34,208 nt of DNA from JAPYTY01 sp036338435 (GTDB lineage: Bacteria > Acidobacteriota > UBA6911 > RPQK01 > JADFOI01): contig JAYZCG010000007.1 of assembly GCA_036338435.1 (NCBI GenBank), positions 1 through 34,208 on the forward strand, read 5' to 3'. A model generated the notes under the pieces. It had not been told where the DNA came from, searched no databases, and saw only the letters and a program-made list of their open reading frames with translations. A program made the translations under genes and the position numbers. Shown here one piece after another: positions 16,235 through 24,864 of the stretch. Every line of letters begins with the position of its first letter. Positions within the stretch are counted from its first letter, which is position 1.

Positions 16235-16295
16235 AGTGTTAGCGCATGTTACCAAGTTAAAAATGTTTTCGCTGTAACTGGAACTTCGCTAGGGC

Positions 16296-16325
16296 ATTCT
16301 ACTGGAGCAACTTTGGGAGAGTCAA
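16296..16325 (-). promoter_or_regulatory. Sigma-70-like promoter of the cofG-cofH operon
   Basis: On the minus strand TTGACT (16325-16320) and TAGAAT (16301-16296) are 18 bases apart, five of six matches to each consensus box. A start near 16289 would give a leader of about 35-55 bases before cofG. Confidence 0.6.
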
Positions 16326-16383
16326 AAAAGTAACGATGCTCTCTTTGGATAGTGAATGCTGGCATGGATTATACTGATCTATG

Positions 16384-17976
16384 TTAATCCAGGCCGAAAG
16401 TGAACAGAGCATTGCCGGCGGCTATGCTAACCAGTTGTTTGCCTCCGCTCAGGTAGGTAATTGGTCCAGAGATGATAAGCCCTCCCACATTCGATCGCCA
16501 CAATTCCTTGCCAGTTAAGGCGTCCAAAGCAAAAAATTGCCCTTCAACTGATCCGCCAAAGACAAGGTTGCCGGCAGTTGACATCAATCCAGTCCAGACA
16601 TCACGGTAAAGGGGATATTCCCATTTAACTTCTCCTGTCTGGGGAATAAGGGCTCGGATGTTCGCCCAACTAGGATCTTCGGAGAGGCCATTCCAACGGC
16701 TTCCCAGATAGAGACCACCGGGATCGTATTCCACATCGTTGGCTGAAAGAAAGGTGGGCACATCTCGAATTGCGACGTATAGGAGGTCTGTCTGTGGACT
16801 GTAAGAGGGAGAGAACCAGTTGGTGGCTCCTTGGATACCGGGAAACACAACCACCCCTTTGTCGGTGGGTATTGCTTCAGGCTTGATTATCGGTCTCCCT
16901 TTAGAATCAATTCCCTGAGCCCAGGTTTGCTGGGCAAACGGGCGTACTAGTAGCAATTCTCCGGTGATCCGATCTAACACATAGTAAAAGGCATTACGGT
17001 TTGGCCATAGGAGCAATTTGCGCATCTGTCCTTGAAAATCCGTGTCGACCAAAACGGGAATTTGGGCAGCATCCCAGTCCCAAACATCATGGGGAGTAAA
17101 CTGAAAGTACCATTTTAGTTGGCCGTTGTCGGGATCTAGTGCGATCACACTATCGGAGTAGAGATTATCTCCTGGACGAACCGCCCCGTTGAAGTCTGGC
17201 GCGGGATTCCCGGTTCCCCAGTAGATCAAGTTGAGGTCAGGGTCGAAAGAGCCAGTCATCCATGTGGGAGCTCCTCCAGTTTTCCAGGCATCTCCTTCTC
17301 CCCAGCTGTCGTTTCCCGGTTCTCCAGGTTCAGGGACTGTATAAAAACGCCACACCCGTTTCCCGGTTTCAGCATCATAGGCATCCAAAAATCCACGAAT
17401 GCCATACTCGCCCCCTGAAACCCCAACGATGATTTTGTCTTTGACCGCTAACGGGGCTAGCGTCAGGCTGTACCCAGCGTGCCGATCCGCGACCTCGATG
17501 TCCCAAATCACCGAACCGGTTCTAGCATCTAGTGCCACAAGATGAGCATCAACCGTTCCCAGATAGAGCTTTTCTCCCAGCATGGCCAGACCGCGGTTTA
17601 CACGTCCGCAACAGGTATGGATCTCATCAGGAAGGTCGCGCTTGTAGGACCAGTAGGTTCGTCCTGTTCGGGGGTCTAGTGCGTGGGCATTGCTGGGAGG
17701 TTCTGTAAGGTACATGATGTCATCAACCACCAGAGGCGTTGTTTCTACATCCTCCAGTGTGCGCATTTGGAAAGCCCACTTAAATTCGAGCTTCTGGACA
17801 TTCTTGACGTTAATTTGCTCAAGTTGACTGTAGCGTTGGCCATTGTAGCTCCCGGAGTAGGTAACCCAGTTGTGGGGCTCACGATCAGATTCGAGTAGAC
17901 GTTGGTAGGTCATCTGTCCCAGGGCGGTAGACCATGGCAGGGTGACAAGCACAATTAGAAAAGCACAGTATCTCAT
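16384..17976 (-). CDS. PQQ-dependent (probably lanthanide-type) alcohol dehydrogenase, periplasmic
   Basis: A 530-residue secreted quinoprotein with a signal peptide ending near ALG|Q (about 20). Tryptophan-docking blade repeats recur, such as ALDPRTGRTYW, ALDARTGSVIW and ALDALTGKELW. Active-site features match PQQ alcohol dehydrogenases: the vicinal disulfide Cys122-Cys123 (HTCCG), Glu190 (GVSGGEYG), Asn257 (GTGNPAPD) and catalytic Asp300 in HDVWDWD. Asp302, two residues further, is the acidic residue linked with lanthanide instead of calcium binding in XoxF-type enzymes. There is no haem motif, so it is not a quinohaemoprotein; electrons probably pass to the dihaem cytochrome encoded two bases upstream. 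Substrate alcohol is unknown. No PQQ synthesis genes are in the window. Confidence 0.9.
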   Translation of the reverse strand: MRYCAFLIVLVTLPWSTALGQMTYQRLLESDREPHNWVTYSGSYNGQRYSQLEQINVKNVQKLEFKWAFQMRTLEDVETTPLVVDDIMYLTEPPSNAHALDPRTGRTYWSYKRDLPDEIHTCCGRVNRGLAMLGEKLYLGTVDAHLVALDARTGSVIWDIEVADRHAGYSLTLAPLAVKDKIIVGVSGGEYGIRGFLDAYDAETGKRVWRFYTVPEPGEPGNDSWGEGDAWKTGGAPTWMTGSFDPDLNLIYWGTGNPAPDFNGAVRPGDNLYSDSVIALDPDNGQLKWYFQFTPHDVWDWDAAQIPVLVDTDFQGQMRKLLLWPNRNAFYYVLDRITGELLLVRPFAQQTWAQGIDSKGRPIIKPEAIPTDKGVVVFPGIQGATNWFSPSYSPQTDLLYVAIRDVPTFLSANDVEYDPGGLYLGSRWNGLSEDPSWANIRALIPQTGEVKWEYPLYRDVWTGLMSTAGNLVFGGSVEGQFFALDALTGKELWRSNVGGLIISGPITYLSGGKQLVSIAAGNALFTFGLD

Positions 17977-17978
17977 GG

Positions 17979-18758
17979 CTAGTACACCTTTCTGCGTAGG
18001 GAGTAAAGGTAAGCTACCAGATTATCTAATTCACTACTGCTGAAAACACCCTGGTAGGATGGCATCCAGGAAATATTTTCTTGGCGAAGATCTTCTAGGT
18101 CACTTTTGAGAAGTGAGTGGAGTTTTTCCTCCAGGTCGATCAACTGAATCGAGTAGGGGTCTTCGTTCAGAGGGACTCCTTTGATGACCTGACCTCCCTT
18201 TCGTACGGCTTCAACTGAGCGGTAACCTCGATCAACTTCGCGGTTTGGATCTAGAAGAGAGGCGCGCAGATGTTCCGTAGAACGCATCCAGGCGATGTCA
18301 CTGAGGTCAGGGCCCACACGCCCCCCCACGCCGTCGACCATATGGCATTGGGTGCAATTTCCCCTGCCGGCAAATAGTTGTTTTCCCTGCTCTGGGTCAC
18401 CCGGAACATTTAGTTCCCTTGTGTTATGACTTAGTGAACGAACGTAGGCCACTACACGCCAAACTCTAATACCTGCGGGTCCAAAACGTGGCATTCCGCT
18501 TTTTGGAACGCCGAACCTGATGGTTCGATACAAAGCTGCATCACTACTTCCATAGCGAAACTGCCCTTGTGTTAAATCGGGTCCTTTCCCGCCCGATCCA
18601 TCTCCCCCGTGGCAAGAAGAACATTGGACCTTGAATATTTCGGCTCCAGCACTTATATCTGTTTCGGATGTGTAGGGGTTGCTGGTCTCTTCATCCTGCG
18701 CCACCAGTTCACAAGCACTGAGAGCAAGAAGTAGTCCTAGGATCCATTTGCTACACAT
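17979..18758 (-). CDS. Dihaem cytochrome c lipoprotein, partner of the PQQ dehydrogenase
   Basis: A 259-residue protein whose N-terminus carries a lipobox (LSAC, lipidated Cys16), anchoring it to a membrane on the periplasmic side. There are two class I cytochrome c domains. Haem 1 is at CSSCH (46-50), with GGKGPDL and a likely axial Met89 in SGMPRFG. Haem 2 is at CTQCH (135-139), with GPDLSDIAW and a late WMPSYQG methionine. The stop lies two bases before the PQQ dehydrogenase start. This tight spacing, and the single promoter upstream, indicate that it is the immediate electron acceptor of that enzyme. ATG 18758 has no ribosome site and lies only about five bases from the predicted transcription start. 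Confidence 0.9.
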   Translation of the reverse strand: MCSKWILGLLLALSACELVAQDEETSNPYTSETDISAGAEIFKVQCSSCHGGDGSGGKGPDLTQGQFRYGSSDAALYRTIRFGVPKSGMPRFGPAGIRVWRVVAYVRSLSHNTRELNVPGDPEQGKQLFAGRGNCTQCHMVDGVGGRVGPDLSDIAWMRSTEHLRASLLDPNREVDRGYRSVEAVRKGGQVIKGVPLNEDPYSIQLIDLEEKLHSLLKSDLEDLRQENISWMPSYQGVFSSSELDNLVAYLYSLRRKVY

Positions 18759-18769
18759 GTCTAAGGCTG

Positions 18770-18798
18770 GGTATATACCGAACCCGTCGCGAAGTCAA
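18770..18798 (-). promoter_or_regulatory. Promoter of the cytochrome c / PQQ dehydrogenase operon, leaderless geometry
   Basis: TTGACT (18798-18793) and TATACC (18775-18770) on the minus strand are separated by 17 bases. The predicted start, near 18763, is about five bases before the ATG, and no Shine-Dalgarno sequence is present. This suggests a leaderless or near-leaderless transcript. Confidence 0.55.
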
Positions 18799-18864
18799 TC
18801 CGGAGTCCTAATTGCGGTGCGGTGTGTTGAGCCTACGGTACTGCAGTGAATAATCTGTGACTAA

Positions 18865-18906
18865 CGAAAATAAAAATCATAGGCAATGCCCTTGCATGCT
18901 TTGCCT
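18865..18906 (-). terminator. Probable Rho-independent terminator of the exporter gene
   Basis: Three bases after the exporter stop codon the minus strand can pair AGGCAA (18906-18901) with TTGCCT (18886-18881), extended by GC/GC past one mismatch. A T-rich stretch broken by single other bases follows. The imperfect stem and T-run make it moderate. Confidence 0.5.
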
Positions 18907-18908
18907 TG

Positions 18909-20513
18909 CTAATCTTGTGATTCTTGGTAGACATGATCTTGAGCTAAACCGCCGGGTACTATGAAGGCAGCTGCTAGGGCGAGAAGTGCGGCTACAAATC
19001 CTACCCAAAATACGTCTTGTAGCACGGCACCCAAGATATCTTGTAACTGTGTTAAGAGTGTAGCGGAGACTTGCTCGTGTGCCATGGGACTAATGAGCAC
19101 GTCCGGATGGCTAGCAATATAGGCCATCTGTTCACTAGGTATCGATGAGTTGAGGCTAGAGATTCTGTAGAGTATCTGTTCGGACATCACTGACCCCATG
19201 AGGGCCACACCAATAGCGGCACCAATGGTGCGGAAAAACTGGGTCGATGAAGTGGCAATTCCCAAGTATTGACGGGGAAAGCGGCTTTGAACTGCAATCA
19301 GCATGGCAATAACGCCAAGACCCATGCCAGCTCCCATCACAGCTAGGATTAATGCGAGGTGTAAAGTGGAAACATCAGAATTTACACGGCTCAGGAAAAA
19401 GGCTCCGATCGTCAGTCCCACCATTCCGGTAATGACTAGTATTCGATAGCCTATCCTGAGTAGTAGTCGCCCCCCAATGATGGAGAAAGTGACCCAGCCC
19501 AGTATGAGTGGAGTGATCACCCATCCTGCACCAGTGGCTCCTGTCCCCTGTATTCCTTGAACAAAAAGCGGAAGATAGGAGATGGTTCCAAAGAGAGTGA
19601 TTCCACTGAAAAAACCGTTCGCTGCCGCGGCAGAAAAGATTCGATCCCTAAAAAGTTCCAACGGTAGGATAGGATCCTCGACCTTCCTCTGCTGGGCAAC
19701 AAACAGCATCAACAGAAGGGCCGATGTGGTTAATAGAGCATACTGCAACCATATGGGCTCAATATCACCCCACTGATCTAGTCCGATGAGAAGTAGGGAC
19801 ATGGAAAAAATCAGGAGAATTGCTCCTAGGTAGTCGACACGATTGCGGTGGGAACCTTGCGGTTCTCGAAGAGAGCCAGCGATGATACAGGCACCTAGAA
19901 GGCCAAAAGGCACGTTCAGGTAAAAAACCCATCTCCAGGAAAGATAGTCTGTGATCATTCCCCCTGCTAGGGGACCAATTATACTGCTGATTCCCCAAAC
20001 GCCGCTGAACCAGGCTTGAACCTTGGCTCGACGCTCCAGAGAATAGATGTCTCCGATTATGGTCATGCCCAGAGGAAGTAAGGCGCCAGCTCCCAGGCCC
20101 TGAATTGCGCGAAAGCTTACCAGCTGAGCCATGGACTGACTCAGACCACATAGCGCCGAACCCAGAACGAAAAATCCGATACCGGCCAAGTAGAACACTC
20201 TGCGACCGTAAAGATCTGATAGACGTCCCCACAAGGGCACCGTGACAGTTGCTGTCATAAAGTAGACTGAGTAGACCCAACCATAAAGATCCAATCCTCC
20301 GAGACTGGAAACCACTGTGGGAATTGCTGTCACAACGGCGGTGGCCTCCAGAGCTGCCAGAGAGATTCCCAGCATTACCCCCACAACAATCCAGAAGCGG
20401 CGGCGAGAGCTTAAATTTAAAGGGCCTACAAGCTCCGTTGTTTGCAAGTCGGGTTGAGCGGTATCACGGTCTGTATTCTTTTGGGATCCCGCGGGTGATT
20501 TCGATTGAAACAT
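18909..20513 (-). CDS. MFS drug exporter, DHA2 family (14 TMS, EmrB/QacA-like)
   Basis: A 534-residue integral membrane transporter with about 14 helices. The opening helix ends LAALEATAVVTAIPTV, the DHA2 hallmark of 'D/E..iVn.AlP' type. A motif A-like loop GRLSDLYGRR lies between helices 2 and 3, and motif C-like GxxxGPxxGG (GISSIIGPLAGG) lies in helix 5. Members export drugs and other hydrophobic compounds by proton antiport. ATG 20513 is chosen because a consensus extended -10 box lies just upstream, inside what would be the N-terminal extension of a longer frame from 20621; that extension is non-hydrophobic and unlike the family. The gene is divergent from the biotin operon. Substrate unknown. 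Confidence 0.88.
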   Translation of the reverse strand: MFQSKSPAGSQKNTDRDTAQPDLQTTELVGPLNLSSRRRFWIVVGVMLGISLAALEATAVVTAIPTVVSSLGGLDLYGWVYSVYFMTATVTVPLWGRLSDLYGRRVFYLAGIGFFVLGSALCGLSQSMAQLVSFRAIQGLGAGALLPLGMTIIGDIYSLERRAKVQAWFSGVWGISSIIGPLAGGMITDYLSWRWVFYLNVPFGLLGACIIAGSLREPQGSHRNRVDYLGAILLIFSMSLLLIGLDQWGDIEPIWLQYALLTTSALLLMLFVAQQRKVEDPILPLELFRDRIFSAAAANGFFSGITLFGTISYLPLFVQGIQGTGATGAGWVITPLILGWVTFSIIGGRLLLRIGYRILVITGMVGLTIGAFFLSRVNSDVSTLHLALILAVMGAGMGLGVIAMLIAVQSRFPRQYLGIATSSTQFFRTIGAAIGVALMGSVMSEQILYRISSLNSSIPSEQMAYIASHPDVLISPMAHEQVSATLLTQLQDILGAVLQDVFWVGFVAALLALAAAFIVPGGLAQDHVYQESQD

Positions 20514-20522
20514 CAAAACTAA

Positions 20523-20531
20523 ATTATAGCA
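20523..20531 (-). promoter_or_regulatory. Extended -10 promoter of the exporter gene, leaderless geometry
   Basis: The minus strand reads TGCTATAAT: a perfect -10 box with the TGn extension that can dispense with a -35 box; none is seen. It ends nine bases before ATG 20513, so the transcript would start about two bases ahead of the start codon. Confidence 0.6.
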
Positions 20532-20541
20532 GACGGGTAAG

Positions 20542-20570
20542 TTGACACCATGGCGGGCTGACCTTAGCAT
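20542..20570 (+). promoter_or_regulatory. Promoter of the bio operon
   Basis: A perfect TTGACA (20542-20547) and TAGCAT (20565-20570) are 17 bases apart, placing the transcription start near 20577. A GGAGG ribosome site follows at 20591-20595. The exporter promoter lies back to back only 11 bases away. No BirA-type operator was recognised. Confidence 0.65.
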
Positions 20571-20604
20571 GATACTGCTATTTCGGAACTGGAGGGTGTT
20601 GGAT

Positions 20605-21591
20605 TTGGAATCAGACCCCAAGGCTATAGATTCAGAGGCCCCTGTTCGTCACGATTGGACTGACCAAGAAATCCAGGCCATTCACGATTTGCCTATTCCC
20701 GACCTACTCTTCCAGGCGCAACTGCGACATCGGGACTATCATGATCCTAAGAAGGTGCAGCTGTGTACTTTGCTCAGTATCAAGACCGGGGGGTGTCCTG
20801 AGGATTGCTCCTACTGTCCCCAAAGTGCCCACCATGAAACCAACGTTGGCAGAGAGCAGTTTTTAGATGTTGAGGAGGTGATCGAGGCAGCCAACCAGGC
20901 ACGCAAAAGTGGGTCCACACGTTTTTGCCTGGGAGCTGCTTGGCGGGAGGTGCAGGATGGCCCTGATTTCGATCGGGTGCTAGACATGGTACGGGCAATC
21001 CGCGAGCTAGGAATGGAAGCCTGTTGTACGTTGGGTATGCTTAACCGCGATCAGGCCAAACGGCTAGCCGAAGCCGGACTCACTGCTTATAATCACAACC
21101 TGGATACGGGTCCCGACTATTACCCCGAGATCATTTCTACTCGAAGCTATGCGGATCGTCTTCAGACGCTCCAGTACGTTCGTGAGTCTGGCGTGACCGT
21201 TTGTTGTGGTGGTATTCTTGGGATGGGCGAGGATTTGAGAGATCGTATTGCCCTGGTAAGGGTTCTCTCCCATCTCAATCCTCATCCCGAAAGTGTGCCC
21301 ATTAACGCCCTAGTCCGTGTGGAGGGAACTCCTTTGGGGGACCGGTTACCGGTAGACCCAATTGAGATAGTTAGGATGATTGCAACGGCGCGGATTGTTT
21401 TGCCCAAGAGCCGAGTGCGACTTAGTGCCGGACGGAGTGAGATGTCAACCGAAACTCAGGCCCTTTGCTTTGTGGCCGGAGCTAACTCCATTTTCAGTGG
21501 CGAAAAATTACTCACTACACCAAACCCCGGGGATGATCATGATCGGGTTTTACTGCAGAAATTGGGTCTTTCGCCTTTGCATGAATCATGA
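20605..21591 (+). CDS. bioB: Biotin synthase (BioB)
   Basis: BioB inserts sulfur into dethiobiotin to give biotin (EC 2.8.1.6), using a radical-SAM 4Fe-4S cluster and a sacrificial iron-sulfur cluster. The cluster motif is CPEDCSYC (Cys64, Cys68, Cys71) in TLLSIKTGGCPEDCSYCPQS, which is almost diagnostic. YNHNLDT and the SAGR element (VRLSAGRSEM) also match. The start is placed at TTG 20605, nine bases after GGAGG and downstream of the promoter. This gives 328 residues and an N-terminus matching BioB length; ATG 20569 and TTG 20542 lie upstream of, or within, the promoter. It is the first gene of bioBFDA, and its stop overlaps the bioF ATG (ATGA). Confidence 0.93.
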   Translation: MESDPKAIDSEAPVRHDWTDQEIQAIHDLPIPDLLFQAQLRHRDYHDPKKVQLCTLLSIKTGGCPEDCSYCPQSAHHETNVGREQFLDVEEVIEAANQARKSGSTRFCLGAAWREVQDGPDFDRVLDMVRAIRELGMEACCTLGMLNRDQAKRLAEAGLTAYNHNLDTGPDYYPEIISTRSYADRLQTLQYVRESGVTVCCGGILGMGEDLRDRIALVRVLSHLNPHPESVPINALVRVEGTPLGDRLPVDPIEIVRMIATARIVLPKSRVRLSAGRSEMSTETQALCFVAGANSIFSGEKLLTTPNPGDDHDRVLLQKLGLSPLHES

Positions 21592-22742
21592 AGGATGTGC
21601 TGCACGATTTGGAGAGTGAGTTAGAGGAACTCCGTATGGAGAGCCTCTTGCGCTCGTTAATTGATCCTCAAGGCATCGATTTTTCAACCAACGATTACCT
21701 GGGTTTTTCTCAAGATCAGACTTTCCGAGCGGCTATTTTGGAAAAGTTTGAGGAGGCCACTGGAGCTCATTGTTTTTCCTCCCCGGCTTCTAGGCTCCTG
21801 CGAGGAAATACCCCGCGTCATTGCGAGTTAGAGGAACGACTTGCTAAGTTCAAGGGAACCGAAGGAGCATTGCTTTTCCCGAGCGGATACCAAGCCAACA
21901 TTGGTTTGTTAACTGCGTTAGTGTCGCCCGAAGACCGTGTGCTCTCTGATGCTCAAAACCATGCCAGCATTATCGATGCCCTCCGATTGTGTGGTTGCAA
22001 AAAAATAGTATTTCCACACCTTGACATCGATTTTGTGGAAGAAATTCTGGGGCGTCCACATTCAGAAGGGAAGACTTTTCTGGTCACCGAATCACTCTTT
22101 AGTATGGATGGCGATGTGGCGCCACTGGAAACCTATGCTCGACTGACGGGGAAATATGGTGCATGTTTGATCGTGGATGATGCCCATGCCACTGGTGTCT
22201 TCGGAGGTAGCCGAGGATCGGGGCTCACGGAAACTTTTGGTATCGAGAAACATGCTGTTGCCATCGTCTCTACCTTCGGGAAAGCTCTGGGTCTATTTGG
22301 AGCCTTCGTGGCTGGGCCCCGAGTAATGATCCAATACTTAATCAATCGCAGTCGCCCCTTTATTTTTACTACGGCCGTTCCGCCTTTGTTACTCTACGGA
22401 ATCGAAGCGGCCCTTGATAGGCTCGAGGCAACGCCGGAAAGACGCGGGCAAGTTCGTGATTTGGCAGACCGTCTTCGGAATCATCTCAAGACGGGGAACT
22501 TAGATACGCTTAACAGCTCCGGACCCATTGTGCCAGTTATGCTCCGGAAGAGTGACTTAGCTTTGCAGGTAGCTGCAGGCATGCAGCAAAGAGGGTATGA
22601 TTTGCGGGCTATTCGTCCACCTACGGTGGAACAAGGGACGGCCCGTCTGCGCATCTCCGTGCATGCCAATCATAGCGAGGAACAGATTGACCGGCTTGCC
22701 GAAGCTTTGGTTGAGGTAGTCCAAGGAGGATTCTCGCAATGA
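21588..22742 (+). CDS. bioF: 8-amino-7-oxononanoate synthase (BioF)
   Basis: BioF is a PLP-dependent alpha-oxoamine synthase that condenses a pimeloyl thioester with alanine (EC 2.3.1.47), the first ring-forming step of biotin synthesis. The 384-residue protein has STNDYLGFS at the N-terminus, SRLLRGNTPRHCELEERLA, SDAQNHASIIDALRL, VDDAHATGVFG (PLP-binding Asp and His) and the Schiff-base lysine in STFGKALG. Family length is normal. Its ATG overlaps the bioB stop by four bases, so translation is coupled. The assignment over KBL or other oxoamine synthases rests on the bio operon context and the motif series. Confidence 0.92.
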   Translation: MKDVLHDLESELEELRMESLLRSLIDPQGIDFSTNDYLGFSQDQTFRAAILEKFEEATGAHCFSSPASRLLRGNTPRHCELEERLAKFKGTEGALLFPSGYQANIGLLTALVSPEDRVLSDAQNHASIIDALRLCGCKKIVFPHLDIDFVEEILGRPHSEGKTFLVTESLFSMDGDVAPLETYARLTGKYGACLIVDDAHATGVFGGSRGSGLTETFGIEKHAVAIVSTFGKALGLFGAFVAGPRVMIQYLINRSRPFIFTTAVPPLLLYGIEAALDRLEATPERRGQVRDLADRLRNHLKTGNLDTLNSSGPIVPVMLRKSDLALQVAAGMQQRGYDLRAIRPPTVEQGTARLRISVHANHSEEQIDRLAEALVEVVQGGFSQ

Positions 22743-22845
22743 TCCGTTGCTCACTACAAAAACACAATGGCACAGACAATTTTATTCATTCTCCAATGTA
22801 TTACACAATAAAACAAACAGAAGAGCGAAAACGGGGGATGAAGAT

Positions 22846-23517
22846 ATGAGCTTAGTGGTGGTGGGGACCGGTACGGAGATCGGGAAGACCATTACCTGTG
22901 CCGTTATACTGGCCCGTTATTCCGGTCGTTTTCAACTTGCCGATTGGAAGCCTGTAGCTACCGGATCGATCCAGGATCGGGACTCTCTTGTCATTGATCG
23001 CTTGTGTGGAGATCAGGTAAAGATTGTCCAGGAATCGTATCTCTTTGAACCTCCCGTTTCCCCCCACTTGGCGGCTAGACAGGCAAGGACAAAAATTCGT
23101 CCTGAAAAGATTATTAGGGAACTGTCGACATACCAGAAGAGTGCTGCCAGCCGCCCCCTAGTAATCGAGGGGATCGGCGGGTTGCTGGTTCCCTTAACGT
23201 ATGGCGGATTTCTTTTGGCTGATCTCATCCAGGAGATGACTTTACCCTGTCTGTTAGTAGCTTCCAGCACTTTGGGGACTATAAACCACACTCTTCTAAC
23301 CATCGAAGCTATGAAGTCCCGTAAATTGGAGTTGGTGGGAGTGGTGCTTAGCGGTCCCGAGAATCGGGACAATCGCCATGCCATAAGTAAGTTTGGAGGT
23401 GTCCCTGTCATCGGTCATATCCGGCCTATTACTCCTCTGTCGCCAGAAAACATCAAATGTGTTGCTCGTGGATTCGACCGGAAAGCTCTGCTAAAGTCAT
23501 ATTTTGAAAATGGATAA
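22846..23517 (+). CDS. bioD: Dethiobiotin synthetase (BioD)
   Basis: BioD closes the ureido ring of dethiobiotin from 7,8-diaminopelargonate, CO2 and ATP (EC 6.3.3.3). ATG 22846 puts the Walker-A loop GTGTEIGKT at residues 8-16 and gives 223 residues, the usual BioD length; the frame extends 99 bases further upstream without family features. Other motifs are DWKPVATGS and EGIGGLLVPL (the EGAGG loop with Ile for Ala). Roughly 100 bases separate it from bioF, the only real gap in the operon. I see no terminator in it. Confidence 0.9.
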   Translation: MSLVVVGTGTEIGKTITCAVILARYSGRFQLADWKPVATGSIQDRDSLVIDRLCGDQVKIVQESYLFEPPVSPHLAARQARTKIRPEKIIRELSTYQKSAASRPLVIEGIGGLLVPLTYGGFLLADLIQEMTLPCLLVASSTLGTINHTLLTIEAMKSRKLELVGVVLSGPENRDNRHAISKFGGVPVIGHIRPITPLSPENIKCVARGFDRKALLKSYFENG

Positions 23518-23538
23518 TAGCTAGATGAGAACTACATA

Positions 23539-24837
23539 TTGAAGGATGCTTTGTCTAAGGATTCTCACCGAAAAATAGTTGGCGATGGGCCGATCTGGTA
23601 TCCGTACACCCAGATGCAGAATGCGCCCCTACCTATCGTTGTAGAGCGCGCTGAAGGAGTATATCTTCACACCTCTTGTGGACAGAGAATTATAGATGGG
23701 ATCTCTTCCTGGTGGGTGAATATTCATGGGCACAATCATCCTCGGCTTAACCGTGCTCTCAATCAACAGGCCGGTCGTTTTGCCCAAGTCATTTTTGCCG
23801 GCTTTACACCTGAACCAGCTGTCCTTCTAGCAGATCAATTAGTTGAAAGAACTCCCTCTAATCTAACGCGCGTATTTTTCTCCGACAATGGTTCGACGTC
23901 GGTGGAAGTAGCTCTAAAGATGGCCTATCAGAGTTGGGTAAACCGTGGGGATTTTGGAAGAGATCTTTTCGTGGCTTTCGAGCATGCCTACCATGGAGAC
24001 ACCTTCGGTGCCATGGCAGTCGGCGGAGTAGACGTCTTTCATTCGGCCTACAGTGATCTGTTCTTTGAGGTGCGGCGAGCCGCACCTCCTTTCCAGCAGG
24101 AAAATGACAGTCGTGCCGAAGACCTGGAAAGGATTCTGGAACAGGACGCAAAACGGGTGGCTGCCGTTATCATAGAGCCCATGGTACAAGCTGCCGGGGG
24201 AATGATCATTTGGTCGCCGGAGTCGTTGTGCCGCGTGCGTGAGTTAACAACCCATTACGGCATTCCACTCATTGCCGATGAGGTATTCACGGGCTTTGGG
24301 AGGACGGGTAAGATGTTTGCCTGTGAGCATGGCCCGATTAATCCAGATATCATGTGTTTGTCCAAGGCAATCACTGGGGGCTATTTACCTTTGGCGGCCA
24401 CTTTGGCTTCGGAAGAAATTTACAATGCTTTTCTCAGTGAAGATCGCAAGAAGACCTTATTCCATGGACACTCCTATACGGGCAATGCTCTGTCCTGTGC
24501 CGTGGGCCTGGAGAGTTTGGTTTTGTTGGACGAAATAGGACTTAACCGAGTGCAGTCTCTTGAGGAACTATTTCGGGAACGGCTGGCCAAAGTAGCATCC
24601 CTGCCTGTGGTAGGTGAAGTGCGCGGTATTGGAGGGTTGGCGGTTGTACATCTACACCCAGAGCTACAGACAGGCTATCTAGATACCCGGGGACCAAAAG
24701 TGGCACAAGAGTTCCTTCAGCGTGGAGTTTTGCTACGCCCCCTGGGTGATGTTCTGTACTTTCTGCCTCCTTATATTATCACTGATGAAGAAGCCCATGG
24801 AGTATTCGATGTGATAGAAGAGGTTCTGTCTCTATAA
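23539..24837 (+). CDS. bioA: Adenosylmethionine-8-amino-7-oxononanoate aminotransferase (BioA)
   Basis: BioA is a class III PLP aminotransferase that makes 7,8-diaminopelargonate, usually with S-adenosylmethionine as amino donor (EC 2.6.1.62). It has 432 residues from TTG 23539; a weak alternative is TTG 23551 behind GAAGGA. Diagnostic parts are WYPYTQM at the N-terminus (the substrate-stacking aromatic), GISSWWVNIHGHNHP, FFSDNGSTSVEVALKMA, AYHGDTFGAM, IADEVFTGFGRTG, the PLP lysine in LSKAITGGYLP, and HGHSYTGNALSCA. It starts 21 bases after bioD. Neither bioC nor bioH is in the window, so pimeloyl supply must be encoded elsewhere. Confidence 0.93.
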   Translation: MKDALSKDSHRKIVGDGPIWYPYTQMQNAPLPIVVERAEGVYLHTSCGQRIIDGISSWWVNIHGHNHPRLNRALNQQAGRFAQVIFAGFTPEPAVLLADQLVERTPSNLTRVFFSDNGSTSVEVALKMAYQSWVNRGDFGRDLFVAFEHAYHGDTFGAMAVGGVDVFHSAYSDLFFEVRRAAPPFQQENDSRAEDLERILEQDAKRVAAVIIEPMVQAAGGMIIWSPESLCRVRELTTHYGIPLIADEVFTGFGRTGKMFACEHGPINPDIMCLSKAITGGYLPLAATLASEEIYNAFLSEDRKKTLFHGHSYTGNALSCAVGLESLVLLDEIGLNRVQSLEELFRERLAKVASLPVVGEVRGIGGLAVVHLHPELQTGYLDTRGPKVAQEFLQRGVLLRPLGDVLYFLPPYIITDEEAHGVFDVIEEVLSL

Positions 24838-24864
24838 ATCGAAGTCAAAAAGGAAGGCTATATC

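Noticed and set aside
20514..20621. Exporter gene start at 20621 (36 extra residues)
   Set aside because: The extension contains a perfect extended -10 promoter and lacks family features, so it is better read as the upstream region.
22747..22845. 33-residue extension of BioD
   Set aside because: BioD proteins begin a few residues before the Walker-A loop, which matches ATG 22846.
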